A stretch of DNA of 49,267 nucleotides from Gammaproteobacteria bacterium (GCA_016874115.1 VGVA01000007.1:1-49267), one strand, 5' to 3'; counted from the stretch's first letter, positions 7,830 through 17,047 are shown. Translations and numbers: made by a program. The notes: generated by a model not told the origin, from the sequence alone.

Positions 7830-9335
7830 CTATAAGTTAGGCACGGCTGGCGGCGTCTTCGACCCGAGCATATGCAGCAGATCGCGCCGCTCAAACAAGG
7901 CTGCAATGAATATATACAGCATTAATAACAAAGCCCCCGTCACACCAACCGGCCAGGAACCGTGTGTTTTCAAGACTTCATTCGCTTGATAAATATCTAG
8001 ACCAACGCCAATGTAGGCCAGAATTCTGAGCACATCGTACTTCACCGGATAATAAATTTGCCCCAAACCGTACGACACCACAGCCATGCCTGCGTACCCG
8101 ATCAAATGCGCCCAGGCCGAACCCATGTAGCCATAAACGGGTATCCATATTATGTTAAGGTAAATTGTTAATGCCGCCGCAGCCAGTGATACGCATGCGC
8201 CGATCAACGTGCGATCAGTCAGTTTGTACCAGATCGACAGATTGACATAAATGCCCAGAAACAGATTGGCGACCAGCAGAATCGGCACGACGTCCAGGCC
8301 GCTACGAAACTCAGGGCCGACGAAATATTTAAAGAAATCGATAAACAAGGTCACCAGCAAAAAGATAAAAACGCAGAAAATAACAAAATACTTCAATACC
8401 TTAGCATACACGGCGCGCGAATCGTTTTTATCCGCGTAGGCAAAGAAAAACGGCTCGGCGGCAAAGCGGAAAGCCTGGATAAACAACGACATTAATATCG
8501 ATAGCTTGTAACAAGCGCTGTAAATACCCAGCATTTTCATGTTGGTGGTCATGTCATAAGGCAGCAATTGTTTTAACAGCACCCGATCCAGCATCTCATT
8601 AATGATACCCGCAAAACCAATGACAACCATCGGTAAGGAATAGCGGAACATCCGTGGAAATAAAGATTTATCGAAGCCCCAGCTTAAGCCCATTAATTGC
8701 GGCGCGAGCATAAAAAATTTGCATACACTGGCGATCAGGTTAGCGATAAAAATATAACCCACGCCAATGGCGGGGTCGTAAATTTTGCCAACCCAGGAAA
8801 ACTCCGGCTTGCCATACAACATTGGGCACACTTTGATGAACAACAAGCTTAAGCCGACAGTGATTAATATCTCGACGATTTTGATACCGGCAAACCGGAA
8901 GGCTTTATCCTCCGCCCGTAAGCGGGCAAAGGGGATGGATGCAATCGCATCCATAATCAGAATTAAGCTGAAGCACAGCACGTATTCGGGATGTTCGGCG
9001 TAATTCAACAAGGCCGACAACCATGGATTAATCGTCCAGATAATGCCAAAAAATACGCAATTAATCAGTAAGATAAACCAAAGCGCGGTGCCGTAAGCTT
9101 TGTCGCCGACTACTTTATCTTTGTCATGAAAGCGGAAGTAGCCGGTATCGAAACCGAATAACAGCAGCACCGAGAAAAATCCGGCATAAGCATAAAACTC
9201 CGACACCACACCATATTCCGCAGCCGAGAAATAATATGTGTAAAGCGGCACCAGCAGGTAATTGAGGAAACGCCCGAAAATACTGCTTAAGCCGTAGACT
9301 GCAGTTTGCGAGGCGAGTTTTTTAATGACACTCAT
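7830..9335 (-). CDS. Polysaccharide / lipid-linked oligosaccharide flippase (Wzx/MATE-like)
   Basis: A 501-residue integral membrane protein of the MOP superfamily. The N-terminal SQTAVYGLSSIFGRFLNYLLVPLY region is the family hallmark, and hydrophobic segments continue to the end in the number expected for about 14 helices. Such proteins flip undecaprenyl-linked sugars for O-antigen or exopolysaccharide. No glycosyltransferase or other polysaccharide gene surrounds it; its neighbours are phosphate transport and pyrimidine synthesis, so the sugar cannot be inferred. It is single, with spacers of about 250 nt upstream of pitA's operon and 115 nt before the dihydroorotase gene. Confidence 0.82.
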   Translation of the reverse strand: MSVIKKLASQTAVYGLSSIFGRFLNYLLVPLYTYYFSAAEYGVVSEFYAYAGFFSVLLLFGFDTGYFRFHDKDKVVGDKAYGTALWFILLINCVFFGIIWTINPWLSALLNYAEHPEYVLCFSLILIMDAIASIPFARLRAEDKAFRFAGIKIVEILITVGLSLLFIKVCPMLYGKPEFSWVGKIYDPAIGVGYIFIANLIASVCKFFMLAPQLMGLSWGFDKSLFPRMFRYSLPMVVIGFAGIINEMLDRVLLKQLLPYDMTTNMKMLGIYSACYKLSILMSLFIQAFRFAAEPFFFAYADKNDSRAVYAKVLKYFVIFCVFIFLLVTLFIDFFKYFVGPEFRSGLDVVPILLVANLFLGIYVNLSIWYKLTDRTLIGACVSLAAAALTIYLNIIWIPVYGYMGSAWAHLIGYAGMAVVSYGLGQIYYPVKYDVLRILAYIGVGLDIYQANEVLKTHGSWPVGVTGALLLMLYIFIAALFERRDLLHMLGSKTPPAVPNL

Positions 9336-9450
9336 GCTGCTGAAATGATGTTTTTTTGTCGGGAGAGAAGCCGGACTTGCCAGACTCAGCGTTTATATTT
9401 GTTATTGATGAACGTTTAAATGCCTTTGCATTAATAAAATATAGAAAGCT

Positions 9451-10728
9451 TTAGCTCGTAAAAATCAGTTTTCCTGCCTGAAGGGTATGACTGACTTTAC
9501 CCTTAAAGCTTTCACCCCAAAACGGCGTATTAATGCCCTGACTATGCCAGTTATCCGCATTAACCTGCCATTCTTGTTCAGGGTCAAACACACAAATATC
9601 GGCCTGAAAACCGGCCGTCAGCGCACCCCGTTCCAGTTGCAGGATTTGCGCCGGATTGTATGTTAATGCAGCAATGCCTTGTTCCAGAGAAATCGTTTCC
9701 TGAGGCACCAGACGCAACATTAATGGCAACAGAGTCTCCAGGGCGGAAACGCCCGGTTCGGTTTCAGGGAAAGCACCGAGCTTGGCATCCAAATCATGCG
9801 GTTGATGGTCGGAGCAAATGGCATCTATAACACCACTGGCCAGGGCAGCTTGTAACGCCAGTTTGTCCTGTTCGGTACGCAACGGCGGCTGGACGTGATA
9901 GGCACTGTCGAACGGCACAATATCGTCCTCGGTTAAATGCAATTGGTGAATTGCCACGTCGGCGCTAATTATTAGACCGGATTTCTTGGCTTCCGCCAAT
10001 TTTGCTACCGAACGCGCCGAGCTGATCTGTCCGAAATGCACCCGGCAACCCGTCAGTTCGGCCAGTTCAAGACATTGCGCCAGAGCAATGGTTTCCGCCG
10101 CATCGGGAATACTGGGCAAGCCGTACCTGGCCGCCATTTTGCCTTCATGAATGCAGCCGTTGTGGCTCAACCAGGGATCGTTCGGCCTAACCATTAATAA
10201 CAGATCGTGGCTGGCGGCATATTCCATCGATCGCCTGAGCGTCAGTAAATTTTTTACCGGATGGTTAGCATTACTGACGGCAATGCAACCGGCTTGTTTC
10301 AGCGCCATCATCGCGCTGAGTTCCGCGCCTTCCAGCTTTTGCGTCAGGGCTGCAATCGGAACGACCTGCGGATAGCCTGCGGCTTTGGCTAATTCTTTAA
10401 TCTGTTCGGTGATAGCGGGCGTATCGTTAACCGGAAGCGTATCGGGTTGCAGGCATAGGGTGGTAATGCCCGCGGCCGCAGCGGCCTTGGTTTCGCTGGC
10501 GAAGGTGGCTTTTTTAGCCTGTCCGGGTTCGCGCAACCGGGTGCCGAGGTCTATGAATCCGGGACAAACAACCAGGTTTTGGGCGTTAATCACCACATCC
10601 GGCGTAAAATCCGCAGGCTTAGTTAAAATCGAGACAATTTTGCCGTCGGCAATGGCGACCGTGCCGATACCATTAATGTTATTGGCCGGATCAATTATCC
10701 TGCCGTCCTGAATGAGTATCCGTTCCAT
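9451..10728 (-). CDS. pyrX: Dihydroorotase-like subunit, catalytically inactive (PyrC')
   Basis: A cyclic-amidohydrolase-fold protein of 425 aa. Active dihydroorotases bind zinc through an HxH in a DxHxHLREPG motif; here the motif reads IDLGTRLREPG (about residues 57-67), so both histidines are gone. The later His (RVHFGQISS) and Asp (ICSDHQPHD) positions remain. In Pseudomonas the equivalent PyrC' is a structural partner needed for assembly of aspartate transcarbamoylase. A true dihydroorotase must lie elsewhere in the genome. The start is ATG 10728, whose A is shared with the pyrB stop (TAATG), implying translational coupling; the reading frame extends 18 nt further upstream inside pyrB, but that start is not credible. 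Confidence 0.9.
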   Translation of the reverse strand: MERILIQDGRIIDPANNINGIGTVAIADGKIVSILTKPADFTPDVVINAQNLVVCPGFIDLGTRLREPGQAKKATFASETKAAAAAGITTLCLQPDTLPVNDTPAITEQIKELAKAAGYPQVVPIAALTQKLEGAELSAMMALKQAGCIAVSNANHPVKNLLTLRRSMEYAASHDLLLMVRPNDPWLSHNGCIHEGKMAARYGLPSIPDAAETIALAQCLELAELTGCRVHFGQISSARSVAKLAEAKKSGLIISADVAIHQLHLTEDDIVPFDSAYHVQPPLRTEQDKLALQAALASGVIDAICSDHQPHDLDAKLGAFPETEPGVSALETLLPLMLRLVPQETISLEQGIAALTYNPAQILQLERGALTAGFQADICVFDPEQEWQVNADNWHSQGINTPFWGESFKGKVSHTLQAGKLIFTS

Positions 10729-11690
10729 TAGGCGCCGCCCTGCCATTGCATCGCCATCGCCATGATCGCCATGCGCACGGCAATCCCGTTGCTGACCTGA
10801 TCCAGGATGACGGATTGTTCGCCATCCGCCACGCTGGAGGCGATTTCCACTCCGCGATTAATGGGTCCCGGATGCATAACGATGGCGTCCGGCTTTGCCA
10901 GTTTGAGGCGCTCCGGGGTTAAGCCGAAGGCTTTAAAATATTCATTCTCGCTGGGCAGCAAAGCGGCGGTCATGCGTTCTTTTTGCAGGCGTAACATGAT
11001 AATAACGTCGATATCTTTTAAACCGTCGGCTAAATTGTGCGAAACGCTAACTCCCATCGTTTCCACCTGCGCGGGTAGCAAGGTCTTCGGCGCAATCACC
11101 CTGACTTCAGCAACGCCTAATGTATTCAATGCCTGAATGTTCGATCTAGCCACCCTGGAATGCAAAATATCGCCGACAATGGCGACTTTAAGCGGCGAAA
11201 AATCTTTTTTCATCCGGCGGATAGTAAACATATCCAGCATAGCCTGGGTAGGATGCGCATGCTGCCCGTCGCCAGCATTAATCACACTGACCTGTGGGCC
11301 GACATGCTCGGCGATAAAATGCGCCGCCCCGCTGATACCATGCCGCACGACAAACATATCCACGTACATGGCTTCCAGATTGCGGATGGTGTCCAGCAGG
11401 CTTTCGCCTTTGGAAGTCGATGAGGTGGCAATGCTCATACTTAGCACGTCAGCGGACAGCCGTTTGGCGGCGAGTTCGAAAGTGGTGCGAGTGCGTGTGC
11501 TGTTCTCGAAAAACAGGTTGACGATGCTTTTTCCGCGCAGCAACGGAAAGGTTTTGATGCGGCCGTCGATAGGATTAATAAACGACTCGGCCAGATCCAG
11601 GATTTCTGTTAATAATCCTTTGCTAAGCCCTTCAATAGTAAGAAAATGTTTAAGTCGTCCCTCTGTATTTAATTGCAGATTATTCATCAT
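10728..11690 (-). CDS. pyrB: Aspartate carbamoyltransferase catalytic subunit
   Basis: Condenses carbamoyl phosphate with aspartate, the committed step of pyrimidine synthesis. The carbamoyl-phosphate loop [15 protein letters not shown] lies at about residues 60-75; the [11 protein letters not shown] motif near residue 275 belongs to the aspartate domain. I start it at ATG 11690, one base after the pyrR stop; the frame is open 39 nt upstream, inside pyrR, but those residues are unlike the family. The order pyrR-pyrB-pyrC' without pyrI is the pseudomonad (class A) arrangement, in which PyrB forms a dodecamer with the inactive PyrC'. Confidence 0.95.
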   Translation of the reverse strand: MMNNLQLNTEGRLKHFLTIEGLSKGLLTEILDLAESFINPIDGRIKTFPLLRGKSIVNLFFENSTRTRTTFELAAKRLSADVLSMSIATSSTSKGESLLDTIRNLEAMYVDMFVVRHGISGAAHFIAEHVGPQVSVINAGDGQHAHPTQAMLDMFTIRRMKKDFSPLKVAIVGDILHSRVARSNIQALNTLGVAEVRVIAPKTLLPAQVETMGVSVSHNLADGLKDIDVIIMLRLQKERMTAALLPSENEYFKAFGLTPERLKLAKPDAIVMHPGPINRGVEIASSVADGEQSVILDQVSNGIAVRMAIMAMAMQWQGGA

Positions 11691-11691
11691 G

Positions 11692-12207
11692 CTAAACGGC
11701 TCCGGTGACCGTTTGTATTTTGATGTCAAGCGGTTCCGGACCGGTCAATTTAATGCGTTGCTGCGGATTCAACTCGACTTTTGCACCAACGCAATCGGGA
11801 CTGATGGGAATATGCTTGCCGCCACGTTCTATTAATACCGCGAGTATCACTTGGTTGGGGCGTCCGTAGTCGAATATTTCATTCAATGCCGCCCTTATAG
11901 TACGCCCGGTTTGAAACACATCATCCACTAAAATGATGTCGCGTCCGTCCAGTTGCGGTTGCAGGTGACTGGGTTTAACATCGGGATTGACGCCGATCCG
12001 AGAGAAATCATCGCGATAAAACGAAATATCCAACAAGCCAAGTGGCTGTGTAATATCCAATCGTTCGTGAAGCTTTTCGGCAACCCAAACGCCGCCGGTA
12101 CGGATGCCGATCATTAATGGATCAACAAGATGCCGTTCTGCTATCACGTTTTTTAATTTGCACTCCAGATCATTCAGCAATTCAGGGACGCTAAGGTTAG
12201 TTATCAT
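11692..12207 (-). CDS. pyrR: PyrR: pyrimidine operon regulator / uracil phosphoribosyltransferase
   Basis: A 171-residue type I phosphoribosyltransferase fold. The PRPP-binding motif [19 protein letters not shown] is intact at about residues 91-109. In Gram-positive bacteria PyrR attenuates the pyr operon in response to UMP; in gammaproteobacteria its role is less certain and may be only uracil salvage or a different regulation. No PyrR-type antiterminator was recognised ahead of pyrB, and the gap to pyrB is one base, so any attenuation would have to act further upstream. It overlaps ruvX by 11 nt. Confidence 0.92.
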   Translation of the reverse strand: MITNLSVPELLNDLECKLKNVIAERHLVDPLMIGIRTGGVWVAEKLHERLDITQPLGLLDISFYRDDFSRIGVNPDVKPSHLQPQLDGRDIILVDDVFQTGRTIRAALNEIFDYGRPNQVILAVLIERGGKHIPISPDCVGAKVELNPQQRIKLTGPEPLDIKIQTVTGAV

Positions 12208-12679
12208 GGCTTATTAAGGCTAAGTTGTCGTTCAACCAGGACTGTAATATCAATTGCGCCGCCAGCTGGTCCTGTACCGCCCATAATTTTTTAGCGCTGA
12301 GTTTAACCTCATCGAATAACATCTGTTTAGCTTCAAAAGTGGTCAAGGCTTCATCCTGCTGATAAACCGGAAGCTGGAACCTACCTTCCAGTTGCCGACA
12401 GAATTTTAACATACGCGGCGTAATGATGTTGTCCGATCCGTCGTTTTGGAGTGAAATACCGACAACCAGTCCGGACGGACGCCATTCGTCGATTATTTTG
12501 GCAATCCCCGCCCAATCCGGATTTTGATTAACCGCGCGCAGGGTAATCAGCGGACTGGCGATACCCGTTAATGCATGACCGACGGCAACGCCGATTTTTT
12601 TATTACCGAAATCGAACCCCAGATAGGTTTGGTCGTTTTGTCCAGCGGTAAGCAAATCGAGGCCGACCGGTTCAGCCAT
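12197..12679 (-). CDS. ruvX: Holliday junction resolvase-like RuvX / YqgF
   Basis: A 160-residue RNase H-fold protein. The first acidic active-site segment is YLGFDFGNKKIGVAVG (about residues 19-34), the second is LVVGISLQNDGS near residue 75, and the C-terminal acidic residue lies in WAVQDQLAA. YqgF proteins take part in pre-16S rRNA maturation and were proposed as Holliday junction resolvases. It overlaps yqgE by 8 nt and pyrR by 11 nt, so the genes are tightly coupled; yqgE-yqgF adjacency is conserved widely. Confidence 0.93.
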   Translation of the reverse strand: MAEPVGLDLLTAGQNDQTYLGFDFGNKKIGVAVGHALTGIASPLITLRAVNQNPDWAGIAKIIDEWRPSGLVVGISLQNDGSDNIITPRMLKFCRQLEGRFQLPVYQQDEALTTFEAKQMLFDEVKLSAKKLWAVQDQLAAQLILQSWLNDNLALISHDN

Positions 12680-13235
12680 GCCCTGCTTGTGTGGTTAACT
12701 GATTAATATCGATACCGATTTGACTGGCGGCGGCATTCCAGCGCTGGCTTAACGGCGTCTCGAACAAGATCGATTTGGCGAACGGCGTATTCAGCCAGGA
12801 GTTGCTTAGTATTTCCCGTTCCAGTTGGCCTTCGCCCCAACCGGCGTAACCCAAAGCAACCAGATATTGCTGAGGCCCTTCTCCGGCGGCAATGGCTTCG
12901 ATAACATCCCGCGAAGTCGTCAAACTTATGCCGTCCGATACCCGCAAGGTCATGTCCCATTCGCCGCAGGCGGTATGCACGACAAAACCCCGATCCTGCT
13001 GCACCGGCCCGCCCGCATAAATCGGCGTTTCCGCTGCGGTTGGCGACGTGACTTTGATCTCCATCTGCTTGAAGATTTCACCTAATTTCATATCCGCCGA
13101 GCGATTAATGACGATGCCCAAAGCCCCTTCCTTGGTATGTTGGCAGACAAAGGCGACGGTATGGTAAAAAATCGGATCGGCCAGTCCCGGCATGGCAACG
13201 ATAAACTGATTGTTAAGGTAGGTTTCCCCGCTCAT
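12672..13235 (-). CDS. yqgE: YqgE/AlgH family protein
   Basis: A 187-residue cytosolic protein of the UPF0301 family. Hallmarks are FIVAMPGLADPIFYHTVAFV at about residues 11-30, EGALGIVINR near 42, PIYAGGPVQQDRGFVVH near 71-87 and ALGYAGWGEGQLE near 128-140. The biochemical role is not established; in Pseudomonas the AlgH member affects alginate regulation. It lies directly before ruvX in the usual conserved pair, about 30 nt after tonB. Confidence 0.93.
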   Translation of the reverse strand: MSGETYLNNQFIVAMPGLADPIFYHTVAFVCQHTKEGALGIVINRSADMKLGEIFKQMEIKVTSPTAAETPIYAGGPVQQDRGFVVHTACGEWDMTLRVSDGISLTTSRDVIEAIAAGEGPQQYLVALGYAGWGEGQLEREILSNSWLNTPFAKSILFETPLSQRWNAAASQIGIDINQLTTQAGHG

Positions 13236-13266
13236 TTAAAATTAATCCTGATAAACTGTTTAGGCA

Positions 13267-14148
13267 TTAAGGCGTCGTCATTCCCGATTCGTCGGAAAAC
13301 TTCCATTTTCGAGTAATTACCAACACATTCAGTTCCTTTAATAAATCGCTGGGCAAGGCCGGAAAAGGCGCGCTCATTTTAACAATGCGTTTGGCTGCTT
13401 CATCCAAGGCCGGATAGCCCGACGACCGCACGATGCGCATGCTGTAAATACTGCCGTCCGGTTTAATTCCGACATCCATGGTTAACGATCCTGAAAATCC
13501 TTTTTTCGCAGCAATCGACGGATAATTCATATTGCCGGTACGCTCGACTTTCCGTTCCCAATCTTTAATATATTGCGCGGCGACGTATTTATGGGCGCTG
13601 ACCGAGTTCAACGATTTTATTTTACTCTGATCGGAGCTTTCCTGCTTGCGCCTGATTTCCGTGCCGTATTGGGCGATTTGCTGTTCCAGCATCTCGGCCG
13701 TTAAATGGGGGCGCTTGACTTGGTCGTGCGTTGTCTCCGAATGTTTCTCGGCAACCACCTTCACCGGCGCTTTGCGTTGCGTTACCAGCTTTTGTTTCGC
13801 TCTGGGCGTTTCTTCCGCCTGCTCTATGTGTGCCTGTTGTTTGCGCTTGCTATCGCCTTGATTAATAATGCGCTTGGCTTCCGGCTGCGGCTTGTTGCTG
13901 CTAACTTCACCTGCGCCGATTTGATTGTCCTGCGCTAAATATTGGGCTTTTTTCGGCGCTTTTTTCGCCGGGGTGTCCACCAAAACGATATCGATCGAGC
14001 GGCTGTTGTATACGGGGGGCTTGGGTTCGGTAAAGCGGATACCCAAAATGATCATCAAATGGACAATCGCCGCTATAAATAAAGCGCCAAGTAACCGGTC
14101 ATTATTCGCCAAGGTGTTTTTTGCATCGAATACTGCCTGATACGCCAT
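13267..14148 (-). CDS. tonB: TonB-type energy transducer
   Basis: A 293-residue protein with one N-terminal membrane helix (GALFIAAIVHLMIILGIRF at about residues 21-39) carrying the conserved histidine used with ExbB/ExbD, a long charged Lys/Glu/Gln-rich periplasmic linker (about 60-190) and a C-terminal TonB_C domain (SGSLTMDVGIKPDGSIYS, then RSSGYPALDEAAKRIV). It transmits proton-motive force to outer membrane receptors. The linker is Lys/Gln-rich and not the classical Pro-Lys repeat. No exbB or exbD is adjacent; placement between gshB and yqgE is common in gammaproteobacteria. Confidence 0.88.
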   Translation of the reverse strand: MAYQAVFDAKNTLANNDRLLGALFIAAIVHLMIILGIRFTEPKPPVYNSRSIDIVLVDTPAKKAPKKAQYLAQDNQIGAGEVSSNKPQPEAKRIINQGDSKRKQQAHIEQAEETPRAKQKLVTQRKAPVKVVAEKHSETTHDQVKRPHLTAEMLEQQIAQYGTEIRRKQESSDQSKIKSLNSVSAHKYVAAQYIKDWERKVERTGNMNYPSIAAKKGFSGSLTMDVGIKPDGSIYSMRIVRSSGYPALDEAAKRIVKMSAPFPALPSDLLKELNVLVITRKWKFSDESGMTTP

Positions 14149-14155
14149 AACTTAA

Positions 14156-15106
14156 TTAACTGCCCAGTTTTGCGGCAATGTGATCCATTAATTGGCCGCT
14201 GATATTCAACCCAAACTGTTTATCAAGCTCCTGAACGCAAGTTGGACTGGTGACGTTAATTTCGGTCAACGTCGTGCCGATAACATCCAAACCGACAAAT
14301 ATCAGGCCTTTTTCCTTCAGTGTCGGCCCGACCTGCCCGGCAATCCAGCGATCCTGTTCGGTTAACGGCCTGCCCTCGCCGGTGCCGCCTACCGCCAGAT
14401 TGCCCCGGGTTTCGCCTTTAACGGGAATACGGGCAAGGCAATATGGCACAGGTTCGCCATTAACCATTAATATGCGTTTATCGCCGTCTTTGATTTCCGG
14501 TAAATATTTTTGCGCCATGACGTAACGGCTGTCGTTGTGGGTCATGACTTCCAGAATCACATTCAGATTTTTTTCACCTTCTTTGATATGAAAGATCGAC
14601 GCCCCGCCCATGCCGTCCAGGGGTTTCACGATAATATCGCCCAATTCCTGCAAAAACTCCCGGATTCTATGCGAATCTTTGGTGACCAGCGTTTCCGTGC
14701 AACATTGCGGAAACCAGGCGGTAAACATCTTTTCGTTCGCATCGCGCAGAGATTGCGGTTTATTAATGACCATTACCCCTTCATTCTCGGTATGCTCCAG
14801 CAGGTAGGTAGCGTATAAGTATTTGCGGTCGAACGGCGGATCTTTCCGCATGAGGATGACATCCAGCGCCGACAGCGAAATATCCTGCTCGGACAGAAAC
14901 CGAAACCATTGCGTTTCATCTCGCTTGACGGACAAGCGCCTTGTCTTGGCGAAAGCCTTGCCGTTGCGCAGATACAGGCTGCCCAGTTCCATGTAATGCA
15001 GTTCCCATCCCCTGGCCTGGGCTTCAAGCAACATGGCAAAACTGGTATCTTTATTAATAGTAATGCGGTCGATGGGATCCATCACCATGCCTAGTTTTAT
15101 TGGCAT
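14156..15106 (-). CDS. gshB: Glutathione synthetase
   Basis: Joins gamma-glutamylcysteine and glycine using ATP, the last step of glutathione synthesis. The 316-residue length is normal. The N-terminal domain opens with KLGMVMDPIDRITINKDTSF. ATP-grasp elements follow: IVKPLDGMGGASIF at about residues 160-173, and the C-terminal VGLDVIGTTLTEINVTSP at about 272-289 with metal-binding Asp and Asn. It is the first gene of the minus-strand run leading to the pyrimidine genes; a GGAACAG-type ribosome site precedes the ATG. Confidence 0.96.
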   Translation of the reverse strand: MPIKLGMVMDPIDRITINKDTSFAMLLEAQARGWELHYMELGSLYLRNGKAFAKTRRLSVKRDETQWFRFLSEQDISLSALDVILMRKDPPFDRKYLYATYLLEHTENEGVMVINKPQSLRDANEKMFTAWFPQCCTETLVTKDSHRIREFLQELGDIIVKPLDGMGGASIFHIKEGEKNLNVILEVMTHNDSRYVMAQKYLPEIKDGDKRILMVNGEPVPYCLARIPVKGETRGNLAVGGTGEGRPLTEQDRWIAGQVGPTLKEKGLIFVGLDVIGTTLTEINVTSPTCVQELDKQFGLNISGQLMDHIAAKLGS

Positions 15107-15164
15107 TTTTTCTGTTCCGTTGTTATTGTAGTCTCATTAATCTCTATCATTTTATAGTTAGATA

Positions 15165-15193
15165 TTTACCTTGCAAAGAATTTTTGGTATAAA
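15165..15193 (+). promoter_or_regulatory. Candidate sigma70-type promoter of rpmB-rpmG
   Basis: A -10 hexamer TATAAA at 15188-15193 has a weak -35 TTTACC at 15165-15170 with a 17-nt spacer. It lies about 40 bp before the rpmB start. It was chosen by eye, and an alternative -35 (TTGCAA at 15171) would leave too short a spacer. Confidence 0.4.
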
Positions 15194-15234
15194 GTCCTGC
15201 TAATTTGTTAACAGACAAAACATCGAGTTTAACT

Positions 15235-15471
15235 ATGTCCAGAGTATGTCAAGTAACGGGAAAACAGCCGGTTGTCGGCAACAACGTTTCCCACGCCAAC
15301 AACAAAACCAAAAGGCGCTTCCTGCCAAACCTGCATCACCACCGTTTTTGGGTGGAAAGCGAAAACCGTTGGGTGCGCTTGCGGGTGTCGGCGAAAGGCA
15401 TGCGCGTCATCGATAAAAGAGGCATTGACGCCGTGTTGGCGGATTTGCGTAAAAACGGCGTAACCGTATAA
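15235..15471 (+). CDS. rpmB: 50S ribosomal protein L28
   Basis: A 78-residue L28 with the family opening [20 protein letters not shown] and the conserved [14 protein letters not shown] start at ATG 15235; the frame extends 30 nt upstream but those residues are not part of L28. It is the first gene of the standard rpmB-rpmG pair, with rpmG starting 12 nt after its stop. Confidence 0.97.
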   Translation: MSRVCQVTGKQPVVGNNVSHANNKTKRRFLPNLHHHRFWVESENRWVRLRVSAKGMRVIDKRGIDAVLADLRKNGVTV

Positions 15472-15483
15472 GGAGCAACAGCC

Positions 15484-15639
15484 ATGCGCGATAAAATCAA
15501 ACTTATTTCCAGCGAAGGCACCGGCCACTTCTATACCACTACCAAAAATAAAAAAACCATGCCGGAAAAAATGGAGATTAAAAAATTCGATCCCGTTGTC
15601 CGTAAGCATGTGATCTACAAAGAAGGCAAAATTAAATAA
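15484..15639 (+). CDS. rpmG: 50S ribosomal protein L33
   Basis: A 51-residue L33, opening [19 protein letters not shown] and containing the [20 protein letters not shown] core. The zinc-binding cysteines of some L33 proteins are absent, so this is the zinc-free (C-) type usual in proteobacteria. An AAGGAGCAAC ribosome site precedes the ATG. It ends 24 nt before a strong terminator hairpin. Confidence 0.97.
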   Translation: MRDKIKLISSEGTGHFYTTTKNKKTMPEKMEIKKFDPVVRKHVIYKEGKIK

Positions 15640-15663
15640 TCCTGCCTTGCATTAATGATTTAC

Positions 15664-15696
15664 AGGCTACCGTAAAACGGTAGCCTTGTCGTTTTA
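15664..15696 (+). terminator. Terminator of rpmB-rpmG
   Basis: A 9-bp perfect stem, AGGCTACCG (15664-15672) and CGGTAGCCT (15678-15686), with a 5-nt loop and a T-rich tail (TTGTCGTTTT). It lies between convergent transcription units, so the same stem may also slow transcription arriving from the minus-strand gene, although there the tail is poor. Confidence 0.8.
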
Positions 15697-15715
15697 CCTC
15701 ATCAATTAATATCGC

Positions 15716-17047
15716 TTATTTCAGTTTTGCCAGACGATTGGTAATTTCTTTCAATCGCTCCAATTGCTGACTTAACGCTAGGCATTGCTGTTCCAAGTCG
15801 ATTTTTTCCGCCTGTAGCCTGGCGTTTGCTTCTTCCAATTCCCGATTGCGCTGCGTCAGACTCTCGTAATCCGGCGGTATGCTTGTCGGTACTTCAGTAG
15901 TATTAATGTCAGGCTCGCTGTCTTTTATCTCCGCCTTACTCTCCGGCGCTGGCTGCGTAGATTGAGGCAAACCGTCCTGATTTTCGTGCTGGCCGTTGTT
16001 ATTGTTTTCGGCAACCTCTTGAATGCCCATACCGTTTCTCAGGACGACGGCATCAAAGCCCTGCTTGGTTAATAGATAAGCCGCCGCTTTGCTTAATCTG
16101 CCGTTGGCGCACACCACAATAATCTGCCTGTCCTTGGGGATTTCAGACAGCCTCATTCTAAGCGATAGCAAAGGAATATTGGCGCTATCCGGCAAATTGT
16201 AATTGTCGAAATGATGCGGTAAGCGCACATCCAGAACTACTGAACCTTTTCCCTGCGCCGACGCAATCTCGTCCGCATTAATATAACGCAAAGACGGCTT
16301 CTTAATGTGGCTTAAAAACAGGCTTTTTTCCAGCTGAATCACACTGGTGTCGGTTAAAGCAATAATCGTTTCCAGGGCAGGCATATCGGTAATCACGTAT
16401 TCGTCGCCAAAACTATCGCCCGCATTCAACTTGATTTCACTGATTTCCTCGCCCCGGTTCCGGGTTAATAAACACTGTCCTTTGTAAACAATATAAAAAT
16501 GCTCCACATTACTGCCGTTTTCAAGGATGGTATCGCCTTCCTTTACCTGATTAATGCGCAAAGAAATTAATATTTTTTGCAGACTGGTTGCCGGTAAAGC
16601 CTCAAACACCGGAAAACGCAGTACCGACGTCATCCAGTCGTCAGGATCTTCGTCTGTGGACTCGACCACGGTATAACCCAAGTCTTCTTTGTACACGGCA
16701 GGCGGCGGATTATTGACCTCATGGGCGTTTAATCTGACAATCCTCACCATGCCATTCGCTACTGCGTCGATTTTGCGCGGAATCTGGTGCGCGAGAGCAA
16801 ACTTAGCGGACTCGCTGCCCGACTGAATCACTTCCACAACCAAACCATCGGATTGCAACGTAACGCTACCTGACAACAAATAAACCAGTTCTGTCTCGGT
16901 ATCGCCCCGCTTAAAGACGGCGACATCCTGTACGGTTTCCACATTAACGTTAGTGCATAAATCTTTAAACGCTTCGCTGGGAAACGTTATTAACGGATAA
17001 AAAGACCGTAGAATTCGTCCGTCTTCCGAATTATTATTAATAGCCAT
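15716..17047 (-). CDS. Double cyclic-nucleotide-binding-fold plus rhodanese protein with C-terminal coiled coil
   Basis: A 443-residue protein of unusual layout. A degenerate CNB fold occupies about residues 15-110. A second, better CNB fold is at about 140-250 (EGDTILENGSNVEHFYIVYK, then GDSFGDEYVIT). A rhodanese domain follows at about 255-345 with its active-site cysteine in place (VVCANGRLSK, Cys313). Then comes a polar Pro/Glu/Gln linker (about 350-395) and a heptad-like coiled coil (about 396-443). In the second CNB the usual phosphate-binding Arg of PRxAT is missing (the sequence reads PALET), so cAMP binding is doubtful. There is no DNA-binding domain, signal peptide or membrane segment. 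A cytosolic redox or sulfur sensor scaffold is conceivable but unproven. It stands alone, convergent with rpmG. Confidence 0.75.
   Translation of the reverse strand: MAINNNSEDGRILRSFYPLITFPSEAFKDLCTNVNVETVQDVAVFKRGDTETELVYLLSGSVTLQSDGLVVEVIQSGSESAKFALAHQIPRKIDAVANGMVRIVRLNAHEVNNPPPAVYKEDLGYTVVESTDEDPDDWMTSVLRFPVFEALPATSLQKILISLRINQVKEGDTILENGSNVEHFYIVYKGQCLLTRNRGEEISEIKLNAGDSFGDEYVITDMPALETIIALTDTSVIQLEKSLFLSHIKKPSLRYINADEIASAQGKGSVVLDVRLPHHFDNYNLPDSANIPLLSLRMRLSEIPKDRQIIVVCANGRLSKAAAYLLTKQGFDAVVLRNGMGIQEVAENNNNGQHENQDGLPQSTQPAPESKAEIKDSEPDINTTEVPTSIPPDYESLTQRNRELEEANARLQAEKIDLEQQCLALSQQLERLKEITNRLAKLK

Noticed and set aside
11137-11835. A 232-codon plus-strand frame opposite pyrB and pyrR
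   Set aside because: Spans the reverse of two well-identified genes; composition is typical of an antisense shadow.
4372-15193. Shared TTGCAAAGA...TTTGGTATAAA sequences ahead of the MOSC gene (4372-4391) and rpmB (15171-15193)
   Set aside because: The spacings (8 and 11 nt) are too short for a -35/-10 pair and differ between the two; the likeness may reflect AT-rich promoter context. Not strong enough for a shared regulon claim.
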